Shown here in pieces: positions 1 through 7,238 of a stretch of 62,167 nt of DNA (position 1 is its first letter; each line of letters opens with the position of its first letter). The position numbers and the translations under genes were made by a program. The DNA lies in the IMG/VR virus record IMGVR_UViG_3300042549_002778, positions 1 through 62,167 of that record. The stretch is one strand, 5' to 3'. Under the pieces are notes generated by a model. It made no database searches, was not told where the DNA came from, and was given only the letters and a program-made list of their open reading frames with translations. This DNA comes from a virus.

Positions 1-127
1 CGAAGGAATCCCGTAAGGGTTTCAAGTAGGCGGAATGGCAACGGGTGAAATGCCGCCGGGGAGTTTTCCGACAGGTTATGCGGGAATGACTCCGGCGGCG
101 CAGGATTACGCTGCCAAAACAGCGGTT
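1..127. repeat. 127-bp terminal direct repeat, left copy
   Basis: These 127 bases are identical to the last 127 bases of the window (62041-62167). The repeat holds the last 29 bases of the gene at 61080-62069 (stop codon at 27-29) and the start of the gene at 35-238. An exact overlap of this kind is what an assembler leaves at the ends of a circular or circularly permuted molecule. A true short terminal repeat is possible but less likely because the copies cut through coding sequence. The unique length is 62040 bp. Confidence 0.95.
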
Positions 128-238
128 CCCACCCACCCTGACCCCCGTGCAATCGGGATGGCTGAGCAATCTGCATTAGCCACCCGTACGGGCATAGGCG
201 CTGTTCCGCCGCGTAGAAAAGGTGGAAGAACAAAGTGA
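35..238 (+). CDS. small Pro/Gly-rich hypothetical protein
   Basis: A 67-residue protein of unknown function. It is rich in Pro, Gly, Ala and Thr and ends in a basic tail (RRKGGRTK) that carries the GG motif seen in many virion-region proteins of this phage. AGGCGGA lies just before the ATG. It follows the Lys/Gly-rich protein (stop at 29) by five bases and its stop overlaps the next GTG start, so it belongs to the portal-to-capsid operon. A minor virion component is possible, but nothing in the sequence proves it. Confidence 0.6.
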   Translation: MATGEMPPGSFPTGYAGMTPAAQDYAAKTAVPTHPDPRAIGMAEQSALATRTGIGAVPPRRKGGRTK

Positions 239-438
239 ATTTAGACCTGAGATTATATCAGGAACTGGAACAATCCTTGTCGGAAATGGCAGAGAAGCTT
301 GGCGCTGAACTGATTACCGGCAAGGCACAGAGCTTTGACGATTACCGCTATCGCGTTGGTCGTCTAAAGGGCCTTCAAGACGCTCTTGAGGTCGCACAAG
401 AAGCCCAAAAGAAAGTTTTGGGCGGAGAAAGGAAATAG
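235..438 (+). CDS. small helical hypothetical protein
   Basis: A 67-residue protein starting with GTG; the start overlaps the preceding TGA (GTGA), which indicates translational coupling. GGTGGAAGAA upstream provides the ribosome-binding site. It is charged and probably all alpha-helical (QELEQSLSEMAEKLGAEL, then GLQDALEVAQEAQKK). No family is recognised. Its place between the portal and the co-chaperonin and scaffold genes suggests a head-assembly accessory, by position only. Confidence 0.65.
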   Translation: MNLDLRLYQELEQSLSEMAEKLGAELITGKAQSFDDYRYRVGRLKGLQDALEVAQEAQKKVLGGERK

Positions 439-443
439 CTGAC

Positions 444-860
444 ATGCCGTCAGTTGCGATGCTGCATGAGATTGACCCGCGTGAGGCCATCCTTGCAAAA
501 GTTGGTTCCCTTGATGGGATTGAAATGTTTGGTAGCGACATTCTGGTTGCTATCTACAAGCGTCCGACAAAGACGAAGTCGGGAATTATCCTTACGGACA
601 AGCACTTAGAGGAAGATTTGCATCAGGGAAAGGTTGGTCTGGTCCTTAAAATGGGTCCGACAGCCTATCTTGATGATGAGGGCAAATCGTTCCGCGACAT
701 TAAAGAAGGCGATTGGATTGTTTTTCGACCTTCTGATGGCTGGCGCGTCACGCTGAACACGCTTCGCGGCAACTATTCCAAGGACGATACGGTAGATTGT
801 CGGATTTTGACCGATATTGCCGTCCGTTCGCGCCTGAATGACCCTGATTCAATCTACTAA
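444..860 (+). CDS. GroES-like co-chaperonin (Cpn10 fold)
   Basis: A 138-residue protein whose middle (about residues 29-105) follows the GroES pattern: a strand opening with FGSDILVAIYKRP, a loop KTKSGIILTDK, then the barrel segment GKVGLVLKMGP. An acidic turn and GDWIVFRPSDG follow. In the family the loop docks the co-chaperonin onto GroEL. The protein is longer than host GroES (about 95 residues) at both ends. Translation may begin at the ATG at 459. It precedes the scaffold and capsid genes, which fits a role in capsid-protein folding as known for T4 gp31. It could instead be a Cpn10-fold structural protein. Confidence 0.72.
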   Translation: MPSVAMLHEIDPREAILAKVGSLDGIEMFGSDILVAIYKRPTKTKSGIILTDKHLEEDLHQGKVGLVLKMGPTAYLDDEGKSFRDIKEGDWIVFRPSDGWRVTLNTLRGNYSKDDTVDCRILTDIAVRSRLNDPDSIY

Positions 861-870
861 GGGCTTGAAA

Positions 871-1851
871 ATGGATGATATTGAAGAAAAACCCGGCGAA
901 TCCGTAGAGATTCCGGCCGAAGAGGCCCATCAGTCCGTTGAAGTAAGTCTGGATGATGATCCAAAGGCTGAAAAACGTGCTGAAAAACAGGCTGTAGACA
1001 AACCCTCAGTCAGCGAAGTTGACGAAAGGGAGCAGCAGCTTATCGAAATCAAGCGCCAGTATGAAGAGCAGAAGCGTCGCGCGGAAGCTGAGCGCAATGC
1101 CCGTCATCAGGCGGAACAATATGCTTATGAGCAGGCTCAAAAGGCGCAATACGCTCAGTATGACGCCGAAGGCAACCGGCTTCAGACGTATATCAACGCC
1201 ATTGAGGCGACTGAACAGGCTGCATCCAATGCGGAACGTGCATATGCGGATGCTATGGCGTCCGGTGACTATGCCGCCGCTGGCAGGGCGCAGCGTGCGA
1301 TGGCGTCTGCGGAAGCTCATTTGCTTCGGTTGCAGAATGAGAAAGCGCAGGCTGAGCAATACATTGAGTCTCTAAGGACTGAGGGTCGGGTTCAGGCTCC
1401 GCCGCGTCAGACCTTTGATCCTATGCCACAAAGCCAAGATCCGGTTGAGATGATGGCTTCCCGGCTAACGCCAAAGAGCGCCGCGTGGCTGCGCGCTCAC
1501 CCGGAAGCTGCGTCTAAAGTGGATAAACTCACGGCTGCGCATCAGGCTGCTATCAGTCTGGAGGGCATCGAGGTCGAAACGCCGGAATACTTCCGATATG
1601 TGGAAGAAAAGCTTGGCATTTCCACGCCTCAGAAAGCACCGAACAAGAAAATCATGGCTTCTGCTCCCGTTCAATCATCATCCAGCATGTCGTCGTCCCG
1701 GTCTGTCGGGAACGGTAGCACGATGATCCTTTCGCCGGCTGAAGTTGAACAGGCTGTCCTTAATGAACCTGACCTCCCTCGCGACAAGGCCCTTGAGGTC
1801 TACGCCCGCAACAAAGCGGCGCTTATTCGCGAAGGCAAGCTGTCAGCATAG
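871..1851 (+). CDS. putative scaffolding protein
   Basis: A 326-residue protein. The ATG at 871 is chosen because AAGGG lies seven bases upstream and it clears the previous stop; an in-frame ATG at 838 overlaps the GroES-like gene. The N-terminus (1-50) is very acidic. Residues about 50-180 are rich in Lys, Glu, Gln, Arg and Ala and look like a long coiled coil (EQQLIEIKRQYEEQKRRAEA). A Ser-rich linker and a short helical C-terminus follow. No enzymatic motif is visible. Composition and position before the major capsid gene match phage scaffolds; sequence alone does not prove it. Confidence 0.55.
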   Translation: MDDIEEKPGESVEIPAEEAHQSVEVSLDDDPKAEKRAEKQAVDKPSVSEVDEREQQLIEIKRQYEEQKRRAEAERNARHQAEQYAYEQAQKAQYAQYDAEGNRLQTYINAIEATEQAASNAERAYADAMASGDYAAAGRAQRAMASAEAHLLRLQNEKAQAEQYIESLRTEGRVQAPPRQTFDPMPQSQDPVEMMASRLTPKSAAWLRAHPEAASKVDKLTAAHQAAISLEGIEVETPEYFRYVEEKLGISTPQKAPNKKIMASAPVQSSSSMSSSRSVGNGSTMILSPAEVEQAVLNEPDLPRDKALEVYARNKAALIREGKLSA

Positions 1852-1862
1852 GAAAATAAACA

Positions 1863-2399
1863 ATGTCAGACGTTGAAACCAAGATTGATGGCCGCAGCCG
1901 CGAGGCTCGCATGGCTAAAATTGGCGCTGTCGGGAAAGAATCTTCAATGGATTCAAGGGCTCGCGCCGAAGCTCGTATTCGTGCGATCAGGGACAATCTG
2001 CCTGATGGCGGTGCTTCAAGAGACAAGTTTTATGCGCCACCTCCGCCTGATGGGTGGGACTATCAGTGGAAAATGCGCACGGTTATGGGCGAAGAGTTTC
2101 ATTCCTATCAGGTAGAACTGCTCCGCAATGGTTGGGAGCCTGTCCCGCTTAGCCGCCACCCGGAGCTTATGCCGCAGGGCTGGCAGGGTGAGACAATCGA
2201 GGTTGAGGGTCTGGTTCTTATGGAGCGGCCCAAGGTGTTTACCGACGAGGCTCGCGCAGAAGAGGCCCGATCCGCCCGCGAGGCGGTCATGGTCAAGGAG
2301 GCCCAGCTTCGCGATGGCCGTGGGTCTGACCTTGGCAAGCGTGAGGTTCACAGGTTCAGCAAATCCCGCAGCCCAATAGCCATACCGGACAGCGAATAG
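1863..2399 (+). CDS. conserved phage hypothetical protein in the head region
   Basis: A 178-residue protein. The N-terminus is Arg/Ala-rich. The middle has an aromatic Trp-containing block (PPPDGWDYQWKMRTVMGEE, then ELLRNGWEPVPLSRHPEL) of a kind I associate with proteins beside capsid genes in environmental podovirus-like phages. The C-terminal third is a charged helix. It starts 11 bases after the scaffold-like gene and is the last gene before the promoter and leader of the capsid genes. The function is unknown. Confidence 0.6.
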   Translation: MSDVETKIDGRSREARMAKIGAVGKESSMDSRARAEARIRAIRDNLPDGGASRDKFYAPPPPDGWDYQWKMRTVMGEEFHSYQVELLRNGWEPVPLSRHPELMPQGWQGETIEVEGLVLMERPKVFTDEARAEEARSAREAVMVKEAQLRDGRGSDLGKREVHRFSKSRSPIAIPDSE

Positions 2400-2405
2400 G
2401 GTTTG

Positions 2406-2434
2406 TTGACAGAAGTCCAAAGATTTCATAAAAT
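2406..2434 (+). promoter_or_regulatory. strong sigma70-type promoter before the capsid genes
   Basis: A perfect -35 box TTGACA (2406-2411) is followed after 17 bases by TAAAAT (2429-2434), one mismatch from the -10 consensus. It lies just after the stop at 2399 and about 170 bases before the capsid-operon start at 2607. It is among the best host-type promoters in the window and would raise expression of the decoration-like and major capsid genes. Transcription start has not been shown. Confidence 0.65.
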
Positions 2435-2606
2435 TGACTTTGGATTTTACCATTTCCCGCTTACCGGTGGGAAAGAGATAGGAGCGGGCCGGGAATCTGG
2501 CCCGTCGCCTTTATGAGCCGTCCCGCGCTGGGGCGGATAAACACATCCAGATCAACGGCTAAAAACGCTTTTTAGCTAACGGTCACTCCAATAAAAGGAG
2601 AGAGCC
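2435..2606 (+). promoter_or_regulatory. structured 5' leader of the capsid genes
   Basis: This 172-base untranslated stretch holds three inverted repeats. TTTCCC (2453-2458) pairs with GGGAAA (2469-2474). GGGCC pairs with GGCCC around 2477-2493. GCTAAAAA (2558-2565) pairs perfectly with TTTTTAGC (2569-2576) around a CGC loop. A strong ribosome-binding site AAAGGAGA (2595-2602) precedes the GTG at 2607. The last hairpin lacks a clear terminator U-run; it could stabilise the capsid mRNA or mark a processing site. Confidence 0.45.
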
Positions 2607-3227
2607 GTGGCGAATACTTTTGCGCCCTTCGGCTTCCGTCCGGTTTCGACCAGCAATGGTCCGATGAACTGGCGGATTTCTGCGCGCCGTGTCGCTTCGT
2701 CGGCTGGCGCTATCTACCGTGGCGACGCCGTCGTCCCGGATACCAGCACTGCTAACGGATACATTGTCCAGGCGACTGCCTCGACTGTCCCGCTGGCGGG
2801 TATCTTCTGGGGTTGTCAGTATCTGTCGACCTCGCAGAAGCGCGTTATCTGGAGCCAGTATTGGCCCGGTAGCGATGCGACCGGTGACGTGATTGCTTAT
2901 GTGATCGACGATCCGAATGCGCGCTTCCTTGTCCAGACCTCTGGTTCTTCGTTCCAGATTACCGGCACGCCGACGACCTTCACCTCGTCGCCTGTTGGCC
3001 AGCTTGCTCAGCTTAACGTCGGTTCGGGTTCGACCACGACGCAGCAGAGCGGCATGTATCTGGACACGGTTGGCACGACTGCCACCTTCCCGTTCCAGAT
3101 CGTCGACATGGTTCTCGACCCGCCGGGCTCGAATGGCTCCGACGCTACGTCGAATTACAACTATGTCGTCGTTGGCTTCAACAACGAGATGCTGCGTTCT
3201 AACGGCGCAGTGACCGGCATCAGCTAA
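2607..3227 (+). CDS. putative head decoration/structural protein
   Basis: A 206-residue protein starting with GTG after AAAGGAGA. It is rich in Thr, Ser, Gly and Val with few charges, as expected of a beta-rich virion protein. The opening MANTFAPFGFRPVSTSNGP resembles structural proteins that often precede the major capsid gene in environmental phages. It sits 13 bases before the major capsid gene under the same promoter. A head-decoration or minor capsid role is inferred from position and composition. Confidence 0.6.
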   Translation: MANTFAPFGFRPVSTSNGPMNWRISARRVASSAGAIYRGDAVVPDTSTANGYIVQATASTVPLAGIFWGCQYLSTSQKRVIWSQYWPGSDATGDVIAYVIDDPNARFLVQTSGSSFQITGTPTTFTSSPVGQLAQLNVGSGSTTTQQSGMYLDTVGTTATFPFQIVDMVLDPPGSNGSDATSNYNYVVVGFNNEMLRSNGAVTGIS

Positions 3228-3240
3228 GGAGTAGAGACCA

Positions 3241-4155
3241 ATGGCTGTTAATCTTAGCGCCATCCGCGATCTGCTCCTTCCGGGGCTTCGCGGCGTTGAG
3301 GGCAAGTATCCTCAGATCCCGTCTCAGTGGGATAAAGTGTTCGAAAAAGCCAAGTCAAACATGGCTCTCGAACGCACCGCTGAAATGCGTTACCTTGGCC
3401 TTGCCGCCATCAAAACCGAAGGCGGCGCGGTCAGCTTCGACAATAACGCGAGCGAGCGTTATGTCTATAATCAGGAGCATTACGAAATCGGTCTTGGCTA
3501 CGCCATTACCCGTAAGGCTATTGATGACAACCTCTATAAGACGCAGTTTACGCCGACGAATCTTGGCCTGATCGAGTCTTTCGGTCAGACGAAGGAAATC
3601 TATGGCGCGAACATCCTCAATACCGCTACGACGTATAATGCGTCGGTTGGTGGTGACGGCGTCGCTCTCTGCGCCACCAATCACCCGATTGATGGTGCGA
3701 CGATTGCGAACCGTCCGCTGGTTGATGCCGATCTGAACGAAGCTTCGTTGCTTAATGCGATGATTAGCATTCGTCAGAACTTCAAGGACATCGCTGGCCT
3801 GAAGATCTTCGCCCGTGGCCGTAAGCTGATTGTTCCGCCGTCTCTTGAGCCGGTTGCTATTCGTCTTACGAAGACGGAACTGCGTCCGGGCACGGCAAAC
3901 AACGACGTAAATGCGATTTTAACGACCGCTGGCGGCCTGCCGGAAGGTTACATGGTCAACGACTTCCTTACGTCGAACTACGCTTGGTTCCTGCTGACCA
4001 ACATTAAAGGCTTGGTCTACATGGAGCGCGTGCCGTACGAAATGGATATGCAGGTGGACTTCACGACGGATAACCTCCTTGTGAAGGGCTACGAGCGTTA
4101 TTCGTTCGGCTATTATAATTGGCGAAGCATTTTCGGGAGTTTCCCAACCTCTTGA
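3241..4155 (+). CDS. major capsid protein
   Basis: A 304-residue protein with features of an HK97-fold capsid subunit: a helical N-terminus (LSAIRDLLLPGLRGVEGKY), a strand-rich middle with GGAVSFDNNASERYVY, a long spine-like helix (LVDADLNEASLLNAMISIRQ) and a C-terminal block ending GYYNWRSIFGSFP. The part KIFARGRKLIVPPSLEPVA resembles the axial domain of Mu gpT-type capsid proteins. There is no obvious N-terminal scaffold or protease domain. Its place after the scaffold-like gene and a strong promoter fits. Confidence in the role is high, in the exact family moderate. Confidence 0.8.
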   Translation: MAVNLSAIRDLLLPGLRGVEGKYPQIPSQWDKVFEKAKSNMALERTAEMRYLGLAAIKTEGGAVSFDNNASERYVYNQEHYEIGLGYAITRKAIDDNLYKTQFTPTNLGLIESFGQTKEIYGANILNTATTYNASVGGDGVALCATNHPIDGATIANRPLVDADLNEASLLNAMISIRQNFKDIAGLKIFARGRKLIVPPSLEPVAIRLTKTELRPGTANNDVNAILTTAGGLPEGYMVNDFLTSNYAWFLLTNIKGLVYMERVPYEMDMQVDFTTDNLLVKGYERYSFGYYNWRSIFGSFPTS

Positions 4156-4202
4156 TAATGTTGTGGAATTTTATAATTCCCAACTCGCCTATTGAATAAA
4201 AA

Positions 4203-4246
4203 TTGCCTTCGGTGTATGCTTCTTAGGTAGCTGGCACCGGAGGCAA
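4203..4246 (+). promoter_or_regulatory. RNA hairpin sequestering the nuclease ribosome-binding site
   Basis: TTGCCTTCGGTG (4203-4214) and CACCGGAGGCAA (4235-4246) form a 12-bp stem with one G-U pair around a 20-base loop. The 3' arm contains the GGAGG Shine-Dalgarno (4239-4243) of the nuclease gene whose ATG is at 4249. Folding would hide the ribosome-binding site on transcripts reading through from the capsid gene. T4 homing endonucleases such as I-TevI are known to be silenced by such hairpins. Confidence 0.7.
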
Positions 4247-4248
4247 AA

Positions 4249-4914
4249 ATGAAAGGTAAAATCAAAACACCTACATTTAATCATACTCAGTTATGCGAAA
4301 TATTAGACTATGACGCAGAAACTGGGGTGTTTAGATGGAAGATAAGCCCGGCCCGAAATGTAAAAGTTGGGGCAGTAGCTGGATCTAAAAACGATAGTCG
4401 AGGATACAGTTACATTAAGGTTCTTGGGTTTGAAGTAACAACATCACGTTTGGCGTGGTTTTATGTTACAGAAGAATGGCCAAGAACACGGGTTCAGTTC
4501 AAAAACCGAAATCCACTGGATGCTAGGTTTGAGAATTTATCTTTGTCTTTGGGATTGCATGGTGATTTTGATTTTACAACCAGAGAAGGAAGAATTGCTT
4601 ACCAAAGAGCGCGTCGTAAGGCGACTCCTCACCTTGAAAAAGGTAGGGCTCTAAGGGAAAGCTTTAATATTTCTCTGGATCAGTATTTAGAAATGCACGA
4701 TAGGCAAGGCGGCAAATGCGCTATTTGCGGCCAGCCAGAAATGCAAATGCGAAATGGGAAGATCAAGGCTCTAGCCGTAGATCATAACCATAAAACAGGT
4801 GCAATTCGTGGGCTTCTGTGTTCTGATTGTAACACTGGTATTGGAAAGCTCAAGGATGATGTTAAAGTCCTCCAAAGCGCAATCCGGTATCTAAACAGCC
4901 AGCAATCAACATGA
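4249..4914 (+). CDS. HNH/endonuclease VII-type homing nuclease
   Basis: A 221-residue nuclease inserted between virion genes. Residues 15-105 (LDYDAETGVFRW, then SRLAWFYVTEEWP) match the N-terminal region of phage HNH homing enzymes. Residues 140-215 match recombination endonuclease VII: a CAICGQPE knuckle, the catalytic-type AVDHNHKTGAIRGLLC and a second CSDC knuckle binding zinc. It is clearly more AT-rich than the flanking structural genes, consistent with lateral arrival. Its ribosome-binding site is inside a hairpin. It probably acts as a free-standing homing endonuclease, not as a structural protein. Confidence 0.82.
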   Translation: MKGKIKTPTFNHTQLCEILDYDAETGVFRWKISPARNVKVGAVAGSKNDSRGYSYIKVLGFEVTTSRLAWFYVTEEWPRTRVQFKNRNPLDARFENLSLSLGLHGDFDFTTREGRIAYQRARRKATPHLEKGRALRESFNISLDQYLEMHDRQGGKCAICGQPEMQMRNGKIKALAVDHNHKTGAIRGLLCSDCNTGIGKLKDDVKVLQSAIRYLNSQQST

Positions 4915-4946
4915 TTTCTGGTTAACTCTTATAAAGGATAGCCGAC

Positions 4947-5978
4947 ATGGCTCTCACTAATTTTCCCAACGGCATCACCTCTTTCGGTGTTCCGGTTATT
5001 GGCGGCATCAATGGCATTCCGCTGACCGGCACTTGGTATTTCGTCGACCCGGCTACGGGTTCTGACGGCAACGAAGGCACGTCGCCTGAATCTCCGTTTG
5101 CGACGATTTATCAGGCTTACAGCAAGGCGGTTGCTGGCAATAACGATGTCATCGTCCTGATTGGCAACGGCTCGACCAGCGGCACTGCCCGCATGTCGAC
5201 TGCTCTTGCGCAGACGATCACGCCGGCTGCTACAACTGGCACGATTACATGGGCGAAAAATGCGACGCATCTGATCGGTGTTACGGCTCCGACCGGCGTT
5301 TCTAACCGCGCCCGCTTTGCCCCGCCGACTGGCACCTATACGGCTGCTACGTTTGGCAATAGCGGCAACATGTTCAATGTTACGGCGTCTGGCTGCATCT
5401 TTGCGAACTTCTCCGTTTTCAACGGTTTCTCGACCGGCGCTAACGGCCAGATCGCTTGGATTGATGCTGGTGGTCGCAACTACTACAGCGACGTTCAGTT
5501 TGGCGGTTTTGGCGACACGGCTTCGGCTCAAGGCGCTAACAGCCGTGCGCTGAAAGTCACCAGCGGCGAGAACACGTTTGTTAACTGCACGGTTGGCCTT
5601 GATACGGTCACTCGCACGGTTGCAAATGCGAATCTTGAGCTTGCTTCAGGCGCTGCCCGCAACAAGTTCATCAATTGCGATTTCCCGGTTATGACCTCGT
5701 CGGCCACGTCGCTGGCGATCCTTGGTTCGGGCGCTGCTGCAATTGATCGCTGGACGAAGTTCCAGAACTGCCTGTTCGTCAACAGCGTCGATTCATCTTC
5801 AACGACGATTACGGCGGTTGCTTCTCTCAATGCCGCTGCGGGCGGTAGCCTTGTGTTCAATGGCTGCACGGCTGTTGGCGCGACGGCTTGGGGTGATGCG
5901 GGCGCTCTGGCTAACTCGTATGTCGATAACGCACCTCCGACGGCGGCCACTTCTGGCCTCGCCGTTAACCCGGCTTAA
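4947..5978 (+). CDS. putative beta-helix virion protein
   Basis: A 343-residue Gly/Ala/Thr/Asn-rich protein. The segment WYFVDPATGSDGNEGTSPESPFATIYQA resembles the first coil of right-handed parallel beta-helix proteins of the pectate-lyase type, and short repeats such as FVNCTVG, FINCDFP and FQNCLFV recur at coil-like spacing. It has no signal peptide. It lies in the capsid-to-adaptor interval, so a head fibre, decoration or particle protein is likely; enzymatic activity is not evident. Confidence 0.6.
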   Translation: MALTNFPNGITSFGVPVIGGINGIPLTGTWYFVDPATGSDGNEGTSPESPFATIYQAYSKAVAGNNDVIVLIGNGSTSGTARMSTALAQTITPAATTGTITWAKNATHLIGVTAPTGVSNRARFAPPTGTYTAATFGNSGNMFNVTASGCIFANFSVFNGFSTGANGQIAWIDAGGRNYYSDVQFGGFGDTASAQGANSRALKVTSGENTFVNCTVGLDTVTRTVANANLELASGAARNKFINCDFPVMTSSATSLAILGSGAAAIDRWTKFQNCLFVNSVDSSSTTITAVASLNAAAGGSLVFNGCTAVGATAWGDAGALANSYVDNAPPTAATSGLAVNPA

Positions 5979-5993
5979 TGAAAGGTTACGGCT

Positions 5994-6302
5994 ATGAAGG
6001 CTGCTAAGAAGTATGCCCACGGTGGCAAAATGGAAAGCCCGAAGAAGGGCGTGGTTGTTGGCGATAAGACCCCCAGCATGACCTATGCTGGCGGCGATTC
6101 CAACGTCCTCAAGGAAGCCAAGGCCCGCAAGCGCGGTGGCATGTGCAAGAAAGAGGGCGGCAAGGCGATGGGCAAAGAGGCGATGAAGCGTCTTGACCGT
6201 CCCATGCGTAAATCCGGCGGCAAGGTTGGCGCAAATGAGCGTCCGCTTTCGACTGCGGCGCATACCTCTGATCGTCCCGGTGGCGACGTTCAGGAAGCGT
6301 AA
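5994..6302 (+). CDS. small Lys/Gly-rich protein with GG motifs
   Basis: A 102-residue basic, low-complexity protein of unknown function. It carries the phage's recurrent GG motif four times (AHGGKM, KRGGMC, KEGGKA, KSGGKV). Its middle (GKEAMKRLDRPMRKSGGKV) closely resembles part of the protein at 61080-62069, so the two are paralogues or share a module. It follows the beta-helix gene by 15 bases and precedes a terminator. A nucleic-acid-binding or particle-internal basic protein is plausible. Confidence 0.6.
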   Translation: MKAAKKYAHGGKMESPKKGVVVGDKTPSMTYAGGDSNVLKEAKARKRGGMCKKEGGKAMGKEAMKRLDRPMRKSGGKVGANERPLSTAAHTSDRPGGDVQEA

Positions 6303-6310
6303 AAATAGAG

Positions 6311-6337
6311 GGGCCGCCTAGAGCGGCCCTTTCTCTC
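6311..6337 (+). terminator. Rho-independent-type terminator
   Basis: GGGCCGC (6311-6317) and GCGGCCC (6323-6329) form a perfect 7-bp GC stem around CTAGA, followed by TTTCTCTCT. It sits between the stop at 6302 and the ATG at 6352. The pyrimidine tract is interrupted, so termination may be partial, which would grade expression between capsid and adaptor genes. Confidence 0.65.
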
Positions 6338-6351
6338 TGGGAGCAAGAGAT

Positions 6352-6549
6352 ATGGCTGAGAAATGGATACAAAAGGCTATTTCAAAACCGGGTTCGCTCC
6401 GAAAAGCCCTTCATGTCCCTGAAGGCAAAAACATTCCCTCCGGCAAGCTGGAGAAGGCCGCGCATTCGGATAATCCGACGCTGGCGAAACGGGCCAATTT
6501 GGCCAAGACATTAAAAGCTATGCACCGCAAATACGGTGGCGACGTTTAA
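6352..6549 (+). CDS. small basic hypothetical protein
   Basis: A 65-residue basic protein (WIQKAISKPGSLRKALHVPE, GKNIPSGKLEKAA, KRANLAKTLKAM). I have the impression of similar short proteins in many environmental phages, usually beside structural genes, without known function. A GGGAGCAAGAG ribosome-binding region precedes it. It ends with KYGGDV, another GG motif. It is translated from the transcript downstream of the 6311 terminator. Confidence 0.6.
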   Translation: MAEKWIQKAISKPGSLRKALHVPEGKNIPSGKLEKAAHSDNPTLAKRANLAKTLKAMHRKYGGDV

Positions 6550-6559
6550 GGATTAAATC

Positions 6560-7216
6560 ATGCAGCCGATCACGGTTACAGTTGGCCCGCTTGACGCGGC
6601 CGATGACAATGGAATTGCCGAAAGCCAAACCACGGCAGGCGCTGCTAATTTGACGTTGGACGGCGTTCTTGTGACCGGTGGAGTGGCTATTCTTGATACT
6701 CCGCGTCAGGTTATTGTGACTAGCGGCGGCAATGACACAGGCGTCACCTTTACCATTTATGGCACGACTTATGGCGGGCAAAGTGTTAGTGAGGCAATTA
6801 CAGGCGCAAGCGGCGGAGCATCTGCAACCAAAACGGACTTTGCGACCGTTACTCGCGTTGCGGCATCTGGTGCGACAAGCGTTTCTGGCGTAATTGTCGG
6901 CACGAATGCCAAGGCTGGCTCCCGCTGGGTTCGCATGGATAGTTGGGCCTTCCCGCAGACGGTTGTTCAGGTAAATGTCAACGGGACGGCTGACTTTACT
7001 GTTCAGACGACGATGGATGATCCGAATAGCCCGACCAATCCGGTTGCTATAGGATCCGTTACATGGCTTGATACCTTGGATACAAACCTTGTTACTACGT
7101 CGGTAAGCACGTCAGGCTTTATCGCGTATAGCACGTCATTTGTTCGCGTTCTGCTTAATAGCGGAAGCGGTTCTGTCACAGCAACATTCTCGCAATTTGG
7201 CAATGTTCCGCTTTAA
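6560..7216 (+). CDS. beta-rich structural protein
   Basis: A 218-residue Thr/Val/Ser/Gly-rich protein with very few Lys or Glu residues. Alternating hydrophobic strands (VIVTSGGNDTGVTFTIYGT, VVQVNVNGTADFTVQTT) suggest one or two beta-sandwich domains. No catalytic motif is visible. It lies directly before the head-tail adaptor-like gene. A capsid-surface, connector or tail-associated virion protein is the most likely role; the family is not identified. Confidence 0.58.
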   Translation: MQPITVTVGPLDAADDNGIAESQTTAGAANLTLDGVLVTGGVAILDTPRQVIVTSGGNDTGVTFTIYGTTYGGQSVSEAITGASGGASATKTDFATVTRVAASGATSVSGVIVGTNAKAGSRWVRMDSWAFPQTVVQVNVNGTADFTVQTTMDDPNSPTNPVAIGSVTWLDTLDTNLVTTSVSTSGFIAYSTSFVRVLLNSGSGSVTATFSQFGNVPL

Positions 7217-7238
7217 CAGAGCTATTTAGGAACTAAAA

